In this document: piece by piece, positions 8,215-17,904 of the stretch | How the letters are laid out: each line of letters starts with the position of its first letter | Numbering within the stretch: the stretch's first letter is position 1 | Assembly (NCBI GenBank): GCA_965221035.1 | Contig: OZ244860.1 | Location: 2,418,001 to 2,482,000 of the forward strand | Reading direction: 5' to 3' | From: UBA6522 sp965221035 | GTDB lineage: Bacteria; Pseudomonadota; Gammaproteobacteria; Steroidobacterales; Rariloculaceae | Length of the DNA stretch: 64,000 bases | Translations under genes and position numbers: made by a program | Notes under the pieces: model-generated | Told to the model about the DNA's origin: nothing | The model's input: only the letters and a program-made list of their open reading frames with translations | Databases searched by the model: none

Positions 8215-8811
8215 TCATGCGGCGCCCGCCCGGTAGTCGCGACGCCAGCGCAGAAAGCCCATGATGGACAGGATGAGGTAGAACAGGAACAGCAGCGCCG
8301 TCAGATAAAGCTCCCTGGCGAGGTACAGACCGACGGAAATGGTGTCGATCGCCAACCAGTAGAGCCAGTTCTCCAGCAACTTGTGGGCCATCATGAAGGT
8401 GGTGACGATGGCCGCGACAGTCACAAGCGCCTCGACATAGGGGAACGCCGTGCCGGAATGGCGCATGGTCCAGCCCACGAGCAGGCTTGTCACGGCGATT
8501 CCGGCCAGTACCTGCACGTGCCGGGTCCCATTCCAGGTGTGGATCCTCGCACCGGCGTCCCGGTCGCCGGCGTGACGCCACTGGTGCCAACCGTAGACCG
8601 CCATGGCCGCGTAAAAGATCTGCAGCGCGGCCTGCAGGTACAGCAGCGCGGCATGGAACACGGCCACGAAGATCAGCGCGCTGGCCAACATCGCCGCCCA
8701 GCAGAGGATGTTCTGGCGGATCGCCAGGACCACATAGGTGATCGCAAGCAGGACCGCCGCCGACTCGGGGAGGGACACTGCCTCCCACGTGGCGGTCAGG
8801 TACTCGACCAT
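8215..8811 (-). CDS. pnuC: PnuC-family vitamin transporter
   Basis: Inner-membrane facilitator of 198 residues with about seven hydrophobic segments. Family hallmarks are AMAVYGWHQWR, ENWLYWLAIDTIS and YLTALLFLFYLILSIMGF. PnuC proteins move nicotinamide riboside, while the close variants PnuT and PnuX move thiamine and riboflavin; trapping by a cytosolic kinase drives uptake. The kinase gene directly downstream supports this mechanism. No TPP or FMN riboswitch was seen in front of the gene, so the vitamin remains open. Confidence 0.88.
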   Translation of the reverse strand: MVEYLTATWEAVSLPESAAVLLAITYVVLAIRQNILCWAAMLASALIFVAVFHAALLYLQAALQIFYAAMAVYGWHQWRHAGDRDAGARIHTWNGTRHVQVLAGIAVTSLLVGWTMRHSGTAFPYVEALVTVAAIVTTFMMAHKLLENWLYWLAIDTISVGLYLARELYLTALLFLFYLILSIMGFLRWRRDYRAGAA

Positions 8812-8864
8812 GGCAGGCGGCTAGCCGCTCGGATCCGACGGTCCAACCAGGGAAGGATCTACCC

Positions 8865-9395
8865 TCATCCCGTCTCCTTGAGTCGCGGCAGAAGCTCGGC
8901 CAGGTTGCAGGGACGGGTCCGATAGTCCAGTTGCAGGGAGATGATCCTGTCCCAGCCGGTGGCGCAGGCGTTGGTGGAGCCGGGCAGGCAGAAGATGTAG
9001 GTGCCGTTCGCCACACCGGCCAGACAGCGGGACTGGATGCTGGACGTGCCGATTTCCTCGAACGAGATGGCCCGGAACAGCTCGCCGAAGCCGTCGATCA
9101 TCTTCTCCAGGAGGGGCGACACTGCCTCCGGCGTGCCATCGCGACCGGTCACTCCGGTGCCGCCGGTGGTGATCACCACTTCGACTTCAGGGTTGCCGAT
9201 CCATTCCGCGACGCGGTCGTGGATGGCGTCCCGATCATCGCGCACGATCACCTTCCGATGAAGGCGGTGACCGGCGTCCGTGAGCCTTTGCGCCAGCAGC
9301 GCCCCCGAACGGTCGGTCTCCTCGTTACGGGTATCGGAGACGGTGAGGACCGCGATGTGGAGCGGGATCAGTTCCCTGTGCTTCGCCTCCGGCAT
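8865..9395 (-). CDS. moaB: Molybdenum cofactor biosynthesis protein B
   Basis: 176 residues of the MoaB/Mog family, which adenylylates molybdopterin before metal insertion by MoeA. The nucleotide/MPT-binding signature VVITTGGTGVTGRDGTPEAV lies at about residues 74-93; the C-terminal GTYIFCLPGSTNACATGWD is standard. It begins a minus-strand series running into pnuC. It belongs to the set of Moco genes spread over this window. Confidence 0.93.
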   Translation of the reverse strand: MPEAKHRELIPLHIAVLTVSDTRNEETDRSGALLAQRLTDAGHRLHRKVIVRDDRDAIHDRVAEWIGNPEVEVVITTGGTGVTGRDGTPEAVSPLLEKMIDGFGELFRAISFEEIGTSSIQSRCLAGVANGTYIFCLPGSTNACATGWDRIISLQLDYRTRPCNLAELLPRLKETG

Positions 9396-9417
9396 GGGGC
9401 GATCACATGGCAGTCGA

Positions 9418-10047
9418 CTAATCGAGCGTCATGTACCGCTCGAACCGGGCGACCTCGGCCTCGTCCACGTACTTGCCGATCTCCCGGCGGAAGTGGTCCA
9501 TGTCCGAATACGGCTGGTACTCCAGAAACTCGCGCACCATGCGGTTGCTGGCCCCGGGCACGGTCGCGAAGTCATCGCGTGTGGCGGAATTGAGGTTCAG
9601 CGGCACGAAAACGTACTGTTCCAGCCGGGCGACTTCGGCCTCATCCACGTACTTGCCGATTTCCTGCCGGAACTGCTCCAGCGAAGTGTAGGGTCGGTAC
9701 TCCTCGAATTCGTGGGTCATGCGGTTGTTCATGCCGGGAATCAGCATGATCTCGTCGCCGGATGCGGCATTAAGGTTGAGCGGGATGAAAAGTTCCCCAT
9801 ACACCTCGGCGCGCTGCTCCTCGCTGAGCGAACCGCTCAGGAGCGCGTCGACCTCAAGCGTGCTGGCGAACGGCCGTGCGTCGACGATGCCCGCGACCAG
9901 CCCCTCGTCCAGATGGGCCACACCGGCCAGTTCTCCCTCGTCGGCGAGGTTCGGATTGAGGACGCTGTCGTTGTTGCCTACCTGCGCTTGCGCAAGGCCG
10001 AAGAAAAGTCCGGCCGCCAAGGAAACTGCTGTCTTGATCGTATTCAT
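9418..10047 (-). CDS. Secreted helix-hairpin-helix repeat protein of unknown function
   Basis: 209 residues. A signal peptide (MNTIKTAVSLAAGLFFGLAQA) is followed by an acidic body. Two close copies of a 60-residue unit cover the C-terminal half, each with LNLNxAxxDxxxxxPGxxNRM, then EFxEYxPY and EIGKYVDEAEVAR; a third, degraded copy precedes them. The LNxNxA...LxxxPGI pattern resembles the ComEA/T2SK helix-hairpin-helix, which binds DNA in ComEA. The mature protein is acidic and would be periplasmic, so DNA binding is uncertain. At DNA level 9445-9480 and 9625-9660 differ at only two of 36 bases, showing recent duplication. Confidence 0.75.
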   Translation of the reverse strand: MNTIKTAVSLAAGLFFGLAQAQVGNNDSVLNPNLADEGELAGVAHLDEGLVAGIVDARPFASTLEVDALLSGSLSEEQRAEVYGELFIPLNLNAASGDEIMLIPGMNNRMTHEFEEYRPYTSLEQFRQEIGKYVDEAEVARLEQYVFVPLNLNSATRDDFATVPGASNRMVREFLEYQPYSDMDHFRREIGKYVDEAEVARFERYMTLD

Positions 10048-10275
10048 CGATTTCTCCCGGAAAGTAGTTTCTATCTCCCTACATCAGGCCGCTAAACGCT
10101 GCGGACGGTCGCTGCCAGGGTAGTTTTCGTCCCAATTTTTCGTCAACCATCGTAGGCAGGCCGGTCGGAACGCGTCAAGGCGGCTCCGTTCAACTTGAGT
10201 AATCTTCACAAATCCGGGCCCGTTGGCGGCATCAGGGGGGCCGGGCGAAAGGCCGTTGGGCGCTATACTTCTCAA
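10048..10275. other. Divergent intergenic region
   Basis: This holds the upstream regions of the HhH-repeat gene (minus) and the MsrQ-like gene (plus). TATACT at 10264-10269 sits so close to the ATG at 10276 that it could drive a leaderless transcript, but no -35 element is visible. Nothing else recognised. Confidence 0.35.
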
Positions 10276-10863
10276 ATGCTGCGCCGCCTGGTCGATTCAA
10301 TCTGGTTCATCTGGTTCCTGCTCGCGCTGCCCGGGGCCGTGACCATCTTCCGTTACGCGACCGGGGCGACATTCTACGGCGAGGTTGTCCATTCCACGGG
10401 GCAACTTTCTGCGCAGCTGCTCATCGCCACCATGGCCGTGACCCCGCTGCAGTTGATGTTTCCAGGACGGGGATGGGTCCGGTGGCTGCTGCGGCGCAGG
10501 CGTTACCTGGGCGTTGCCTCGTTCGGCTACGCGGCCTTGCACACGGTGGTCTACCTGATACGAACGGGCGCTTTCGGCGACATTCTCGCCGATGCCGCGG
10601 AGCCTGGGCTGCTGACCGGATGGATCGCCCTGGCCATATTCGTTCCCTTGGCCATCAGCAGCAACGACGCATCGGTTCGGCGGTTGCGGCGACTTTGGAA
10701 GCGGCTTCACCGATGGGTGTACGCGGCCGCCGTGCTCACCTTTGCGCACTGGATCCTGACCGCATTCGATCCGCTGGCGGGCCTGATTCACCTGGCCGTG
10801 CTGGCCGCGCTGGAGGCGTATCGACTCTGGAAGTCCGCTGGGCGGCGCCGCGTTGCCGGATAG
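10276..10863 (+). CDS. MsrQ-like ferric-reductase-domain haem membrane protein
   Basis: About 195 residues from the ATG at 10276; an upstream TTG at 10195 would add an unlikely charged extension. Five to six hydrophobic helices carry conserved histidines (YAALHTVVYL, RLHRWVYAAAV, FAHWIL), the b-type haem ligands of the ferric_reduct family. The motif WKRLHRWVY and the size match MsrQ (YedZ), the quinone-linked partner of the periplasmic methionine sulfoxide reductase MsrP. No msrP, a molybdoenzyme gene, lies in the window, so the partner is either elsewhere or different. Confidence 0.8.
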   Translation: MLRRLVDSIWFIWFLLALPGAVTIFRYATGATFYGEVVHSTGQLSAQLLIATMAVTPLQLMFPGRGWVRWLLRRRRYLGVASFGYAALHTVVYLIRTGAFGDILADAAEPGLLTGWIALAIFVPLAISSNDASVRRLRRLWKRLHRWVYAAAVLTFAHWILTAFDPLAGLIHLAVLAALEAYRLWKSAGRRRVAG

Positions 10864-11479
10864 GCTCTGGAGTCTGGTGCTGGCGGCCGGAGGATCGAGC
10901 CGGCTCGGCACGCCGAAGCAGTTGTTGAGAATCCAGGGGCGGCGGCTTCTCAGCCGGGCCATCGACTCGGCCGAAGCGGTGACTCCCGGCAGGGTCGTTG
11001 TCGTCCTCGGTGCCGACGCGCTCCGGATGCGCTCGCTGGTCCGTCGCCACCATCCGGGCACCTGCAGCGTCGACAATTCCCGGTGGGCCGAAGGCATGGC
11101 CGGTTCACTACGGGTGGGGCTTGCGGTCCTGCCCGCCAGCGCCTCGGCCGCGCTGCTGATGGTGAGCGATCAGCCGGCGGTGGACCGGGCGTCACTGCGG
11201 CGGCTGGTTCGCGCGTGGCGTCGTCGTACCGGCAAGGCGGCGGTCGCCGCCTACGAGGGGGTGACGGGCGTGCCGGCAATCCTGCCGAGGGCGCTGTGGA
11301 GGCAGGCTCGGCGGCTCGGGGGCGACTCCGGCGCCCGCGGATTGCTGCGTGGGGATCGGATAGCCGTCACGGAGGTGAACATGCCCGAGGCGGCGTGGGA
11401 CATCGATATGCGGGAAGACTTGCGACACCACCCGCAAGGGTTTTACCTGCCGGGGAGTCGCTGGCAGCGGATGGCATAG
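10853..11479 (+). CDS. mocA: MocA-type molybdenum cofactor nucleotidyltransferase
   Basis: 208 residues with the NTP-transferase signature LAAGGSSRLGTPKQLL and the downstream MVSDQPAV, matching MocA/MobA-like cytidylyltransferases. These enzymes convert Mo-molybdopterin to the cytosine dinucleotide form used by xanthine dehydrogenase and CO-dehydrogenase-family enzymes. The TTG start at 10853 overlaps the previous gene by 11 bases; the GTG at 10877 is an alternative but would cut into the first strand. XdhC at 25-26 kb belongs to the same enzyme-maturation route. Confidence 0.87.
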   Translation: MPDRLWSLVLAAGGSSRLGTPKQLLRIQGRRLLSRAIDSAEAVTPGRVVVVLGADALRMRSLVRRHHPGTCSVDNSRWAEGMAGSLRVGLAVLPASASAALLMVSDQPAVDRASLRRLVRAWRRRTGKAAVAAYEGVTGVPAILPRALWRQARRLGGDSGARGLLRGDRIAVTEVNMPEAAWDIDMREDLRHHPQGFYLPGSRWQRMA

Positions 11480-11490
11480 GAATCGGAGAA

Positions 11491-11520
11491 TTGTTCTACC
11501 CCGAGCTGCCGGTCTATACT
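11491..11520 (+). promoter_or_regulatory. Candidate sigma-70 promoter before the 22-residue-repeat gene
   Basis: TTGTTC (11491-11496), an 18-base spacer and TATACT (11515-11520). The -10 is good, the -35 poor. It lies just after the mocA stop and 118 bases before the next ATG. Confidence 0.35.
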
Positions 11521-11542
11521 CATTGAACGATGTCGGCGGCTT

Positions 11543-11565
11543 GCCGCCTTGACGTGCAAGGCGGC
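11543..11565 (+). terminator. Strong GC stem-loop between mocA and the repeat-protein gene
   Basis: GCCGCCTTG and CAAGGCGGC form a perfect 9-bp stem around a five-base loop. It is followed by GCTCCTTCC rather than a T-run, so it is an imperfect intrinsic terminator. An alternative fold uses GGCGGC upstream (from 11535) with GCCGCC. It may end mocA transcription or be a 5' leader structure of the next gene. Confidence 0.45.
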
Positions 11566-11638
11566 GCTCCTTCCAGCGGAATGCAATAGACCGCTGCAAT
11601 CAGCACTGGAATGACGGGGAACTGACAAGGAGAAATCG

Positions 11639-12406
11639 ATGGTAACAGCCACCTGCCGGTCGGTGTCCTTGCTTGCCTTCGGACTGTCCGTGACGGGTCT
11701 TGCGCAGGATGTGGATATCTCCGAACTGTGCGCCGTGGCTTCCGTCGATGCTCTCTGGTCCAGCGAATCAGCCACCCGGGTGGCCCGCGCCATTGCCTGT
11801 GCCGACAGCCCGCAGGATATTTCCACCCAGGCGTGGGCCCATGCGGTCGCCCACTCGGACGGCGAGGCGCTGAATGTCGTCGTTAACGAGTTGGGTAACG
11901 TGGTGTACACCAGCGGCTGGATCGGCGGTGACTACATCAATACCACGACGACCCGGTTCGGTGACATCATTTACATCAGCGGCCAGGTTGGAGACGATTA
12001 TATTGATTCGATTAAGGTCAGGTACGGTGACATCAGCTATACCTACAGCTGGGTTGGCGACGATTCAATCTATACGGTGACGGTCCGGTTCGGTAGCACG
12101 AGCTATACCAGCGGCGATGTGGGCGACGATTCCCTTAACACGGTGACGACCCAATTCGGAGACACGAGCTACACCAACGGCCAGGTCGGCTACAACACCA
12201 TCTACAAGGCGACCACCCGATTCGGCGACACGAGTTACACCAACGGTCATTTTGGCGGTAAAGCCATCAACACGACGACCAACCAGTTCGGCAATATAAC
12301 CGTGACCGGCGGCGTCGTGGAAGGGCGGTCGGTTTCGGTGACCGCCGTCGACTTCGGCAACATCACCCAAATTACCGGCGAGGTGCGGGGGCAGCCGTTC
12401 AACTGA
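11639..12406 (+). CDS. Secreted protein with eight 22-residue beta-type repeats
   Basis: 255 residues. A signal peptide (about residues 1-22, ending near GLAQ) and a short region with two cysteines come first. From residue 77 to 252 there are eight in-register repeats of exactly 22 residues with the consensus x-I-N-T-x-T-T-x-F-G-D-T-S-Y-T-S-G-x-V-G-D-D. Alternating Thr/Val/Tyr and regular Gly suggest a beta-solenoid or stacked beta-hairpins on the cell surface or in the periplasm. It lacks the RTX nonapeptide, and I recognise no named family. A GGAG ribosome binding site precedes the ATG. Preceded by a promoter candidate and stem-loop, it is probably a monocistronic gene. Confidence 0.8.
   Translation: MVTATCRSVSLLAFGLSVTGLAQDVDISELCAVASVDALWSSESATRVARAIACADSPQDISTQAWAHAVAHSDGEALNVVVNELGNVVYTSGWIGGDYINTTTTRFGDIIYISGQVGDDYIDSIKVRYGDISYTYSWVGDDSIYTVTVRFGSTSYTSGDVGDDSLNTVTTQFGDTSYTNGQVGYNTIYKATTRFGDTSYTNGHFGGKAINTTTNQFGNITVTGGVVEGRSVSVTAVDFGNITQITGEVRGQPFN
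11867..12394 (+). repeat. Eight 66-bp coding repeats
   Basis: In-frame tandem units of 66 bases inside the secreted repeat protein. The middle units (11999-12262) are most alike, sharing blocks such as CGACACGAG-TACACCAACGG; the edge units are diverged. The pattern fits unequal crossing-over in the core. Confidence 0.8.
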
Positions 12407-12457
12407 AGCGCGGTGCCGTTCGGCGGCAGCGATCTTGGGTCTGGTCAGCGGGGGTCA

Positions 12458-12480
12458 GTCGTCAGTCGGTGACTGGCGAC
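12458..12480. terminator. Stem-loop between convergent genes
   Basis: GTCGTCAGTC and GACTGGCGAC pair over ten positions (one G-T) around GGT. It sits between the stops of the repeat-protein gene and moaE. There is no T-run on either strand, so it is a plausible bidirectional but atypical terminator. Confidence 0.4.
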
Positions 12481-12530
12481 GCCGGGCACGGACCCATTCG
12501 AGCTCGCCAGGCAACCGGCCTCAGCCGGCC

Positions 12531-12980
12531 TCAGCGTGATTGCCCGGTCACGCAATTGATCCAGCCGGAGTTACCGTCGGCGTAGTGCTCTTTCTTCCAT
12601 ATGGGCAGCCGGCTCTTCAGCTCGTCGATCACGTACCGGCAACCGTCGAACGCGGCTCCCCGATGTGCGGCGCTGACTCCGACCCACACGGCGCAGTCGC
12701 CGACCCGCAGGTGACCGGTGCGGTGTGCCGCGGCGACCTTGAGCAGTTTGAACCGCTGCAGGGCTTCCGCCAGTATGCGCTCACCCTCCGAGACCGCGAT
12801 GGGACCGTATGCCTCGTACTCCAGCGACTCTACGGCCTGTCCCTCGTTGTGATTGCGGACCCAGCCCTGAAAGGATGCGTAGGCGCCGGCGCCCTGATTT
12901 TCAAGCTGAAGTTTCAGGACGTCGACATCGATGTCCCGTTCGGCAATCTCGAATTTGACCCTTTCGGTCGGGGTATCCAT
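12531..12980 (-). CDS. moaE: Molybdopterin synthase catalytic subunit
   Basis: 149 residues. It carries two sulfur atoms from MoaD into precursor Z to make molybdopterin in the cytosol. Family landmarks: ASFQGWVRNHNEGQ near residue 37, HRTGHLRVGDCAVWVGVSAAHR, and the catalytic lysine region LPIWKKEHYADG. Last gene of the moaA-C-D-E minus-strand set. Confidence 0.95.
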   Translation of the reverse strand: MDTPTERVKFEIAERDIDVDVLKLQLENQGAGAYASFQGWVRNHNEGQAVESLEYEAYGPIAVSEGERILAEALQRFKLLKVAAAHRTGHLRVGDCAVWVGVSAAHRGAAFDGCRYVIDELKSRLPIWKKEHYADGNSGWINCVTGQSR

Positions 12981-13052
12981 TGATCGTTCGTGTCCGCGCC
13001 GGGCTGCGAAATTGATTTCCCGCTGTCGCGAATTCCCGCCGGGGGCGGGACT

Positions 13053-13295
13053 CTACCCGCCGGCGACGGGTGGGAAGAACAGCACCACGTCGCCCTCTGA
13101 CAGGGTCTTGTCCCAGTCGGCGAGTTCGTCGTTGATCGCCACCTTGCAATGGGCGATGGAATCCTCGAGGCCGTGAAGTTCCGCGACCTCCGCGAACAGT
13201 TCCGCCGCGGTGGCGGCCCCCGTCGTCAGCGGCTCGGCCTCGGTTCCCGCCTGCTCTCGAAAAACCGCGAAGTAACGGGCCGTGACACAGATCAT
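13053..13295 (-). CDS. moaD: Molybdopterin synthase sulfur-carrier subunit
   Basis: 80-residue ubiquitin-like carrier ending in the required Gly-Gly (VAGG), which is thiocarboxylated by MoeB-type enzyme and then serves MoaE. FFPPVAGG is the typical C-terminus. It begins 7 bases after the moaC stop. No moeB is visible in the window. Confidence 0.94.
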   Translation of the reverse strand: MICVTARYFAVFREQAGTEAEPLTTGAATAAELFAEVAELHGLEDSIAHCKVAINDELADWDKTLSEGDVVLFFPPVAGG

Positions 13296-13302
13296 GGGGC
13301 GT

Positions 13303-13773
13303 TCACCCTTCGGCCTCGAAATCGGCCTTGCCGCCGGACTTTGCCAGCAACCTCACGTCCCGGATGCGGATTCCGTGCGATAGCGACTTGCACATGTCAT
13401 AGACGGTCAACGCGGCGGCGGAGGCGCCGGTCAGGGCCTCCATCTCCACGCCGGTCTTGTGGGTGGCGCGAACCGAGCATTCGATCACCAATTCGCCCGC
13501 CCCGTTCCAGTCCACCTCGATGGAGCAGTCCTCCAGGGGAATCGGGTGGCAGAACGGGATCAGTTGATGGGTCCGCTTCGCCGCCATTACCCCGGCCACG
13601 ATGGCGGTATCGATGACCGGACCCTTCCTGGTCCGCAGCGGGTCGCCCTGGCGGTCCAGGACGTTCTCGGGAAACGTCACCACGGCACGGGCCCGGGCGA
13701 TGCGGGTGGTCACGGCCTTGTTCCCCACGTCGACCATGGTGGGGCGATTCGACGGGCCTACGTGGGTCAGCAT
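13303..13773 (-). CDS. moaC: Cyclic pyranopterin monophosphate synthase
   Basis: 156 residues. It converts the MoaA product to cyclic pyranopterin monophosphate. Conserved stretches include MVDVGNKAVTTRIA, IPFCHPIPLEDCSIEVD and ATHKTGVEMEALTGAS with the catalytic residues, then DMCKSLSHGIRI. It lies 33 bases downstream of moaA and just upstream of moaD. Confidence 0.96.
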   Translation of the reverse strand: MLTHVGPSNRPTMVDVGNKAVTTRIARARAVVTFPENVLDRQGDPLRTRKGPVIDTAIVAGVMAAKRTHQLIPFCHPIPLEDCSIEVDWNGAGELVIECSVRATHKTGVEMEALTGASAAALTVYDMCKSLSHGIRIRDVRLLAKSGGKADFEAEG

Positions 13774-13806
13774 TCGGCTACTCTAAAGGCATGCGCGGGG
13801 CGGCCT

Positions 13807-14859
13807 TCAGCCGCCCATGCGGTACATTTCGACGCGGGCTTCCCGGGGTTGGCCCTGGCGCCCGCGCTGCTCGCTGTAGCGGTCGGCGCGTCCGCGCCAG
13901 ACGCTCTGCAGAAGCCCGATGAGATCGGCGTCGCTGGCGCCCGCGCGCAGCGGCTCCCGCAGGGAGGTGCCCAGCTTGGCGAACAGGCACGTATAGACTG
14001 TGCCGTCCGCCGAGATACGTGCGCGGTGGCAGTCTCCGCAGAATGGTTCGCTCACCGAGGATATGAAGCCGACTTCTCCCCGGCCGTCCTCGAACGCATA
14101 GCGCTGGGCCACCTCTCCGCGGTAATTGGGCTTCACCGGCACCAGCGGCCACCTCGCCGAAATTCGTTCAAGCAGCGTCTTCGACGTGACGACTTCGTCC
14201 ATGCGCCAGCCGTTCAGGGTGCCCACGTCCATGTACTCGATGAAGCGAACGATGGTGCCGGTGCCGCGAAAGTGCTCCACCAGATCCAGCGCCGTGTGTT
14301 CGTTCCTGCCCTTCTGGATGACCGCGTTGAGCTTGATGGGGGCGAGTCCCGCCCGCCGCGCCGCCTCGATCCCTTCGAGCACCTGGGCAACACCGCCCCG
14401 GTCGCCGTTCATGGCCCTGAAGACGTCCTCGTCGAGACTATCGAGGCTCACGGTGATGCGTTTCAGGCCGGCGTCCCGAAGGTCTTGCGCCTGCGCCGCC
14501 AGGCGGGAGCCATTGGTGGTCAGCGCCAGGTCTTTCAGGCCGGGAAGGCCGCTCAGTCCGCTTACGATCTCGATCACGTCCCGGCGAAGCAGAGGCTCGC
14601 CGCCGGTGATGCGCAGCTTGGTGACGCCTAGCTGCATGAACAGTCCGGCGACCCGCTTGATTTCGCCCGGGGTGAGCCAGTTCCGGCGGGCCAGGAACTT
14701 GTACCCCTCACCGTAGACGTCCGCGGGCATGCAGTAGGGACAGCGATAGTTGCAGCGGTCGATCACCGAGATGCGCAGATCGCGCAGGGGACGGCCCCAG
14801 GTGTCCGCCACTCGGCCGGAGGTTCGCCACTTGGCAACGTTGCCGCTCATGCGCCACAT
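13807..14859 (-). CDS. moaA: GTP 3',8-cyclase (radical SAM)
   Basis: 350 residues. It rearranges GTP in the first step of molybdenum cofactor synthesis. The N-terminal radical-SAM cluster motif is DRCNYRCPYCMP (CxxxCxxC). The second Fe-S site is formed by FCGDCHRARIS and the later YTCLF cysteine. The C-terminus ends in Gly-Gly, needed for activity in MoaA. The first 20 residues are rich in Arg/Trp and may contain a later true start. It heads the moaA-C-D-E group, 109 bases after glnS. Confidence 0.96.
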   Translation of the reverse strand: MWRMSGNVAKWRTSGRVADTWGRPLRDLRISVIDRCNYRCPYCMPADVYGEGYKFLARRNWLTPGEIKRVAGLFMQLGVTKLRITGGEPLLRRDVIEIVSGLSGLPGLKDLALTTNGSRLAAQAQDLRDAGLKRITVSLDSLDEDVFRAMNGDRGGVAQVLEGIEAARRAGLAPIKLNAVIQKGRNEHTALDLVEHFRGTGTIVRFIEYMDVGTLNGWRMDEVVTSKTLLERISARWPLVPVKPNYRGEVAQRYAFEDGRGEVGFISSVSEPFCGDCHRARISADGTVYTCLFAKLGTSLREPLRAGASDADLIGLLQSVWRGRADRYSEQRGRQGQPREARVEMYRMGG

Positions 14860-14968
14860 TCTAGCGCAGTGCGTCAGCCCGGTGTCCGCACCGGACTGCG
14901 GTCGCCGTTCAGGCGCATGTTGGTGGTGGCCAACAGCTCTTCCAGCCTCTTCCGATATCGTCGCGTAT

Positions 14969-16672
<1,704 letters not shown>

Positions 16673-16811
16673 GGACGCAATTGTCGGTCAAGTGCGGCGT
16701 TTCGCACAATCAGGCTACAAGCGCGGATGGACGTTGCCACGCGCCACCACCGGGTGCCCGCCGTTCTCGGCGAGATGCGGATTTTGCCGCGGGCCGCCGG
16801 GGAATGGCAGA

Positions 16812-17885
16812 ATGCGCATCATGCGCAGACGTCATTTTCTGGCGGGAGGGCTGGGTGCGCTCGCCGCTTGCACCGAAACCCCGCAAACAACTTCGGCCCC
16901 GGTGGGGATGCGGGAGCAGCACCGCTGGCGGATGGTGACTTCGTGGCCGCCCAACTTCCCCGGCCACGGCGTGTCGGCCAATCGCCTGGCCGCGCGTCTG
17001 GAACAACTCTCCGGCGGGCGGTTGCAGGTCGAGGTGTTTGCCGCGGGAGAGCTGGTGCCCGCCTTCGAGGTGCTCGACGCCGTATCCCGGGGAACGGTTC
17101 AGCTGGGGCACTCGGCGCCCATCTACTGGCGCGGCAGCATACCGGCGGCGCAGCTGTTCGGCAGCGTGCCCTTCGGCATGATGGCGGATCAGTTCAACGC
17201 CTGGCTGTACTTCGGCGGCGGTCTCGAACTCTGGCGCGAAGCATACGCCGGACATGGGGTGATCCCCTTTCCCGCCGGCAATACCGGGGCGCAGATGGGC
17301 GGGTGGTTCAATCGCGAGATCAACTCGCTGGCCGATCTCGTCGGACTGAAAATGCGTATCCCCGGCCTGGGGGGCGAAGTCATGCAGCGTGCCGGCGCGT
17401 TGCCGGTCACCTTGCCGGGTCCCGAGATCTTCACGGCGCTGCAGACGGGCGCCATCGACGCCACCGAATGGGTGGGGCCCTACAACGACACCGCGTTCGG
17501 CCTGCACCAGGCGGCCCAGTACTACTACCATCCCGGCTGGCAGGAACCGTCCGGCGCATTGGAGTGCCTGGTCTCGGCCGAGGCCCATGAATCGCTCTCC
17601 GAGGAACTCCGCGGCATTCTCGAAATCGCCTGCATGGCGGAAAACGACTACCTGCTGGCGGAGTTCAACACCCGCAACCACACGTCGCTGAGAACCCTGG
17701 TCGAAGAGCACGGCGTGGAGTTGCGCAGGTTCCCGGACGACGTGTTGGAAGCCCTGCGCGGCTTCAGCCTGGAGGTGGTCGAGGAATTGGCGATGTCGGA
17801 CGCCATGAGCGGCCGGGTGCTCGAGTCCTACAGGGCGTTCGCGGCGGAGGTGGGCGCTTGGCTCAGGATTTCGGAATGGGGTTGA
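16812..17885 (+). CDS. TRAP transporter solute-binding protein, DctP/TakP-like
   Basis: About 357 residues from the ATG at 16812. The N-terminus MRRRHFLAGGLGALAAC combines a twin-arginine-like motif with a lipobox ending at Cys, so it is a Tat-exported, probably lipid-anchored receptor. The body is DctP-like: LKMRIPGLGGEVMQRAG carries the conserved carboxylate-binding Arg, then DATEWVGPYNDTAFGL and QYYYHPGWQEPSG, as in 2-oxoacid receptors of the TakP type. No permease genes adjoin it; the only dctQM pair lies 23 kb away. Confidence 0.87.
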   Translation: MRIMRRRHFLAGGLGALAACTETPQTTSAPVGMREQHRWRMVTSWPPNFPGHGVSANRLAARLEQLSGGRLQVEVFAAGELVPAFEVLDAVSRGTVQLGHSAPIYWRGSIPAAQLFGSVPFGMMADQFNAWLYFGGGLELWREAYAGHGVIPFPAGNTGAQMGGWFNREINSLADLVGLKMRIPGLGGEVMQRAGALPVTLPGPEIFTALQTGAIDATEWVGPYNDTAFGLHQAAQYYYHPGWQEPSGALECLVSAEAHESLSEELRGILEIACMAENDYLLAEFNTRNHTSLRTLVEEHGVELRRFPDDVLEALRGFSLEVVEELAMSDAMSGRVLESYRAFAAEVGAWLRISEWG

Positions 17886-17904
17886 CCCTTGATGCCGCCG
17901 GCCG

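Noticed and set aside
8812..8864. TPP/FMN/NAD riboswitch upstream of the PnuC-type gene
   Set aside because: Only 53 bases between genes and no conserved aptamer sequence.
11867..12394. RTX calcium-binding repeats
   Set aside because: The period is 22, not 9, and the GGxGxDxUx pattern is missing.
14879..14894. Hairpin CCGGTG-N4-CACCGG as glnS terminator
   Set aside because: Six-bp stem without a T-run on the relevant strand; too weak to call.
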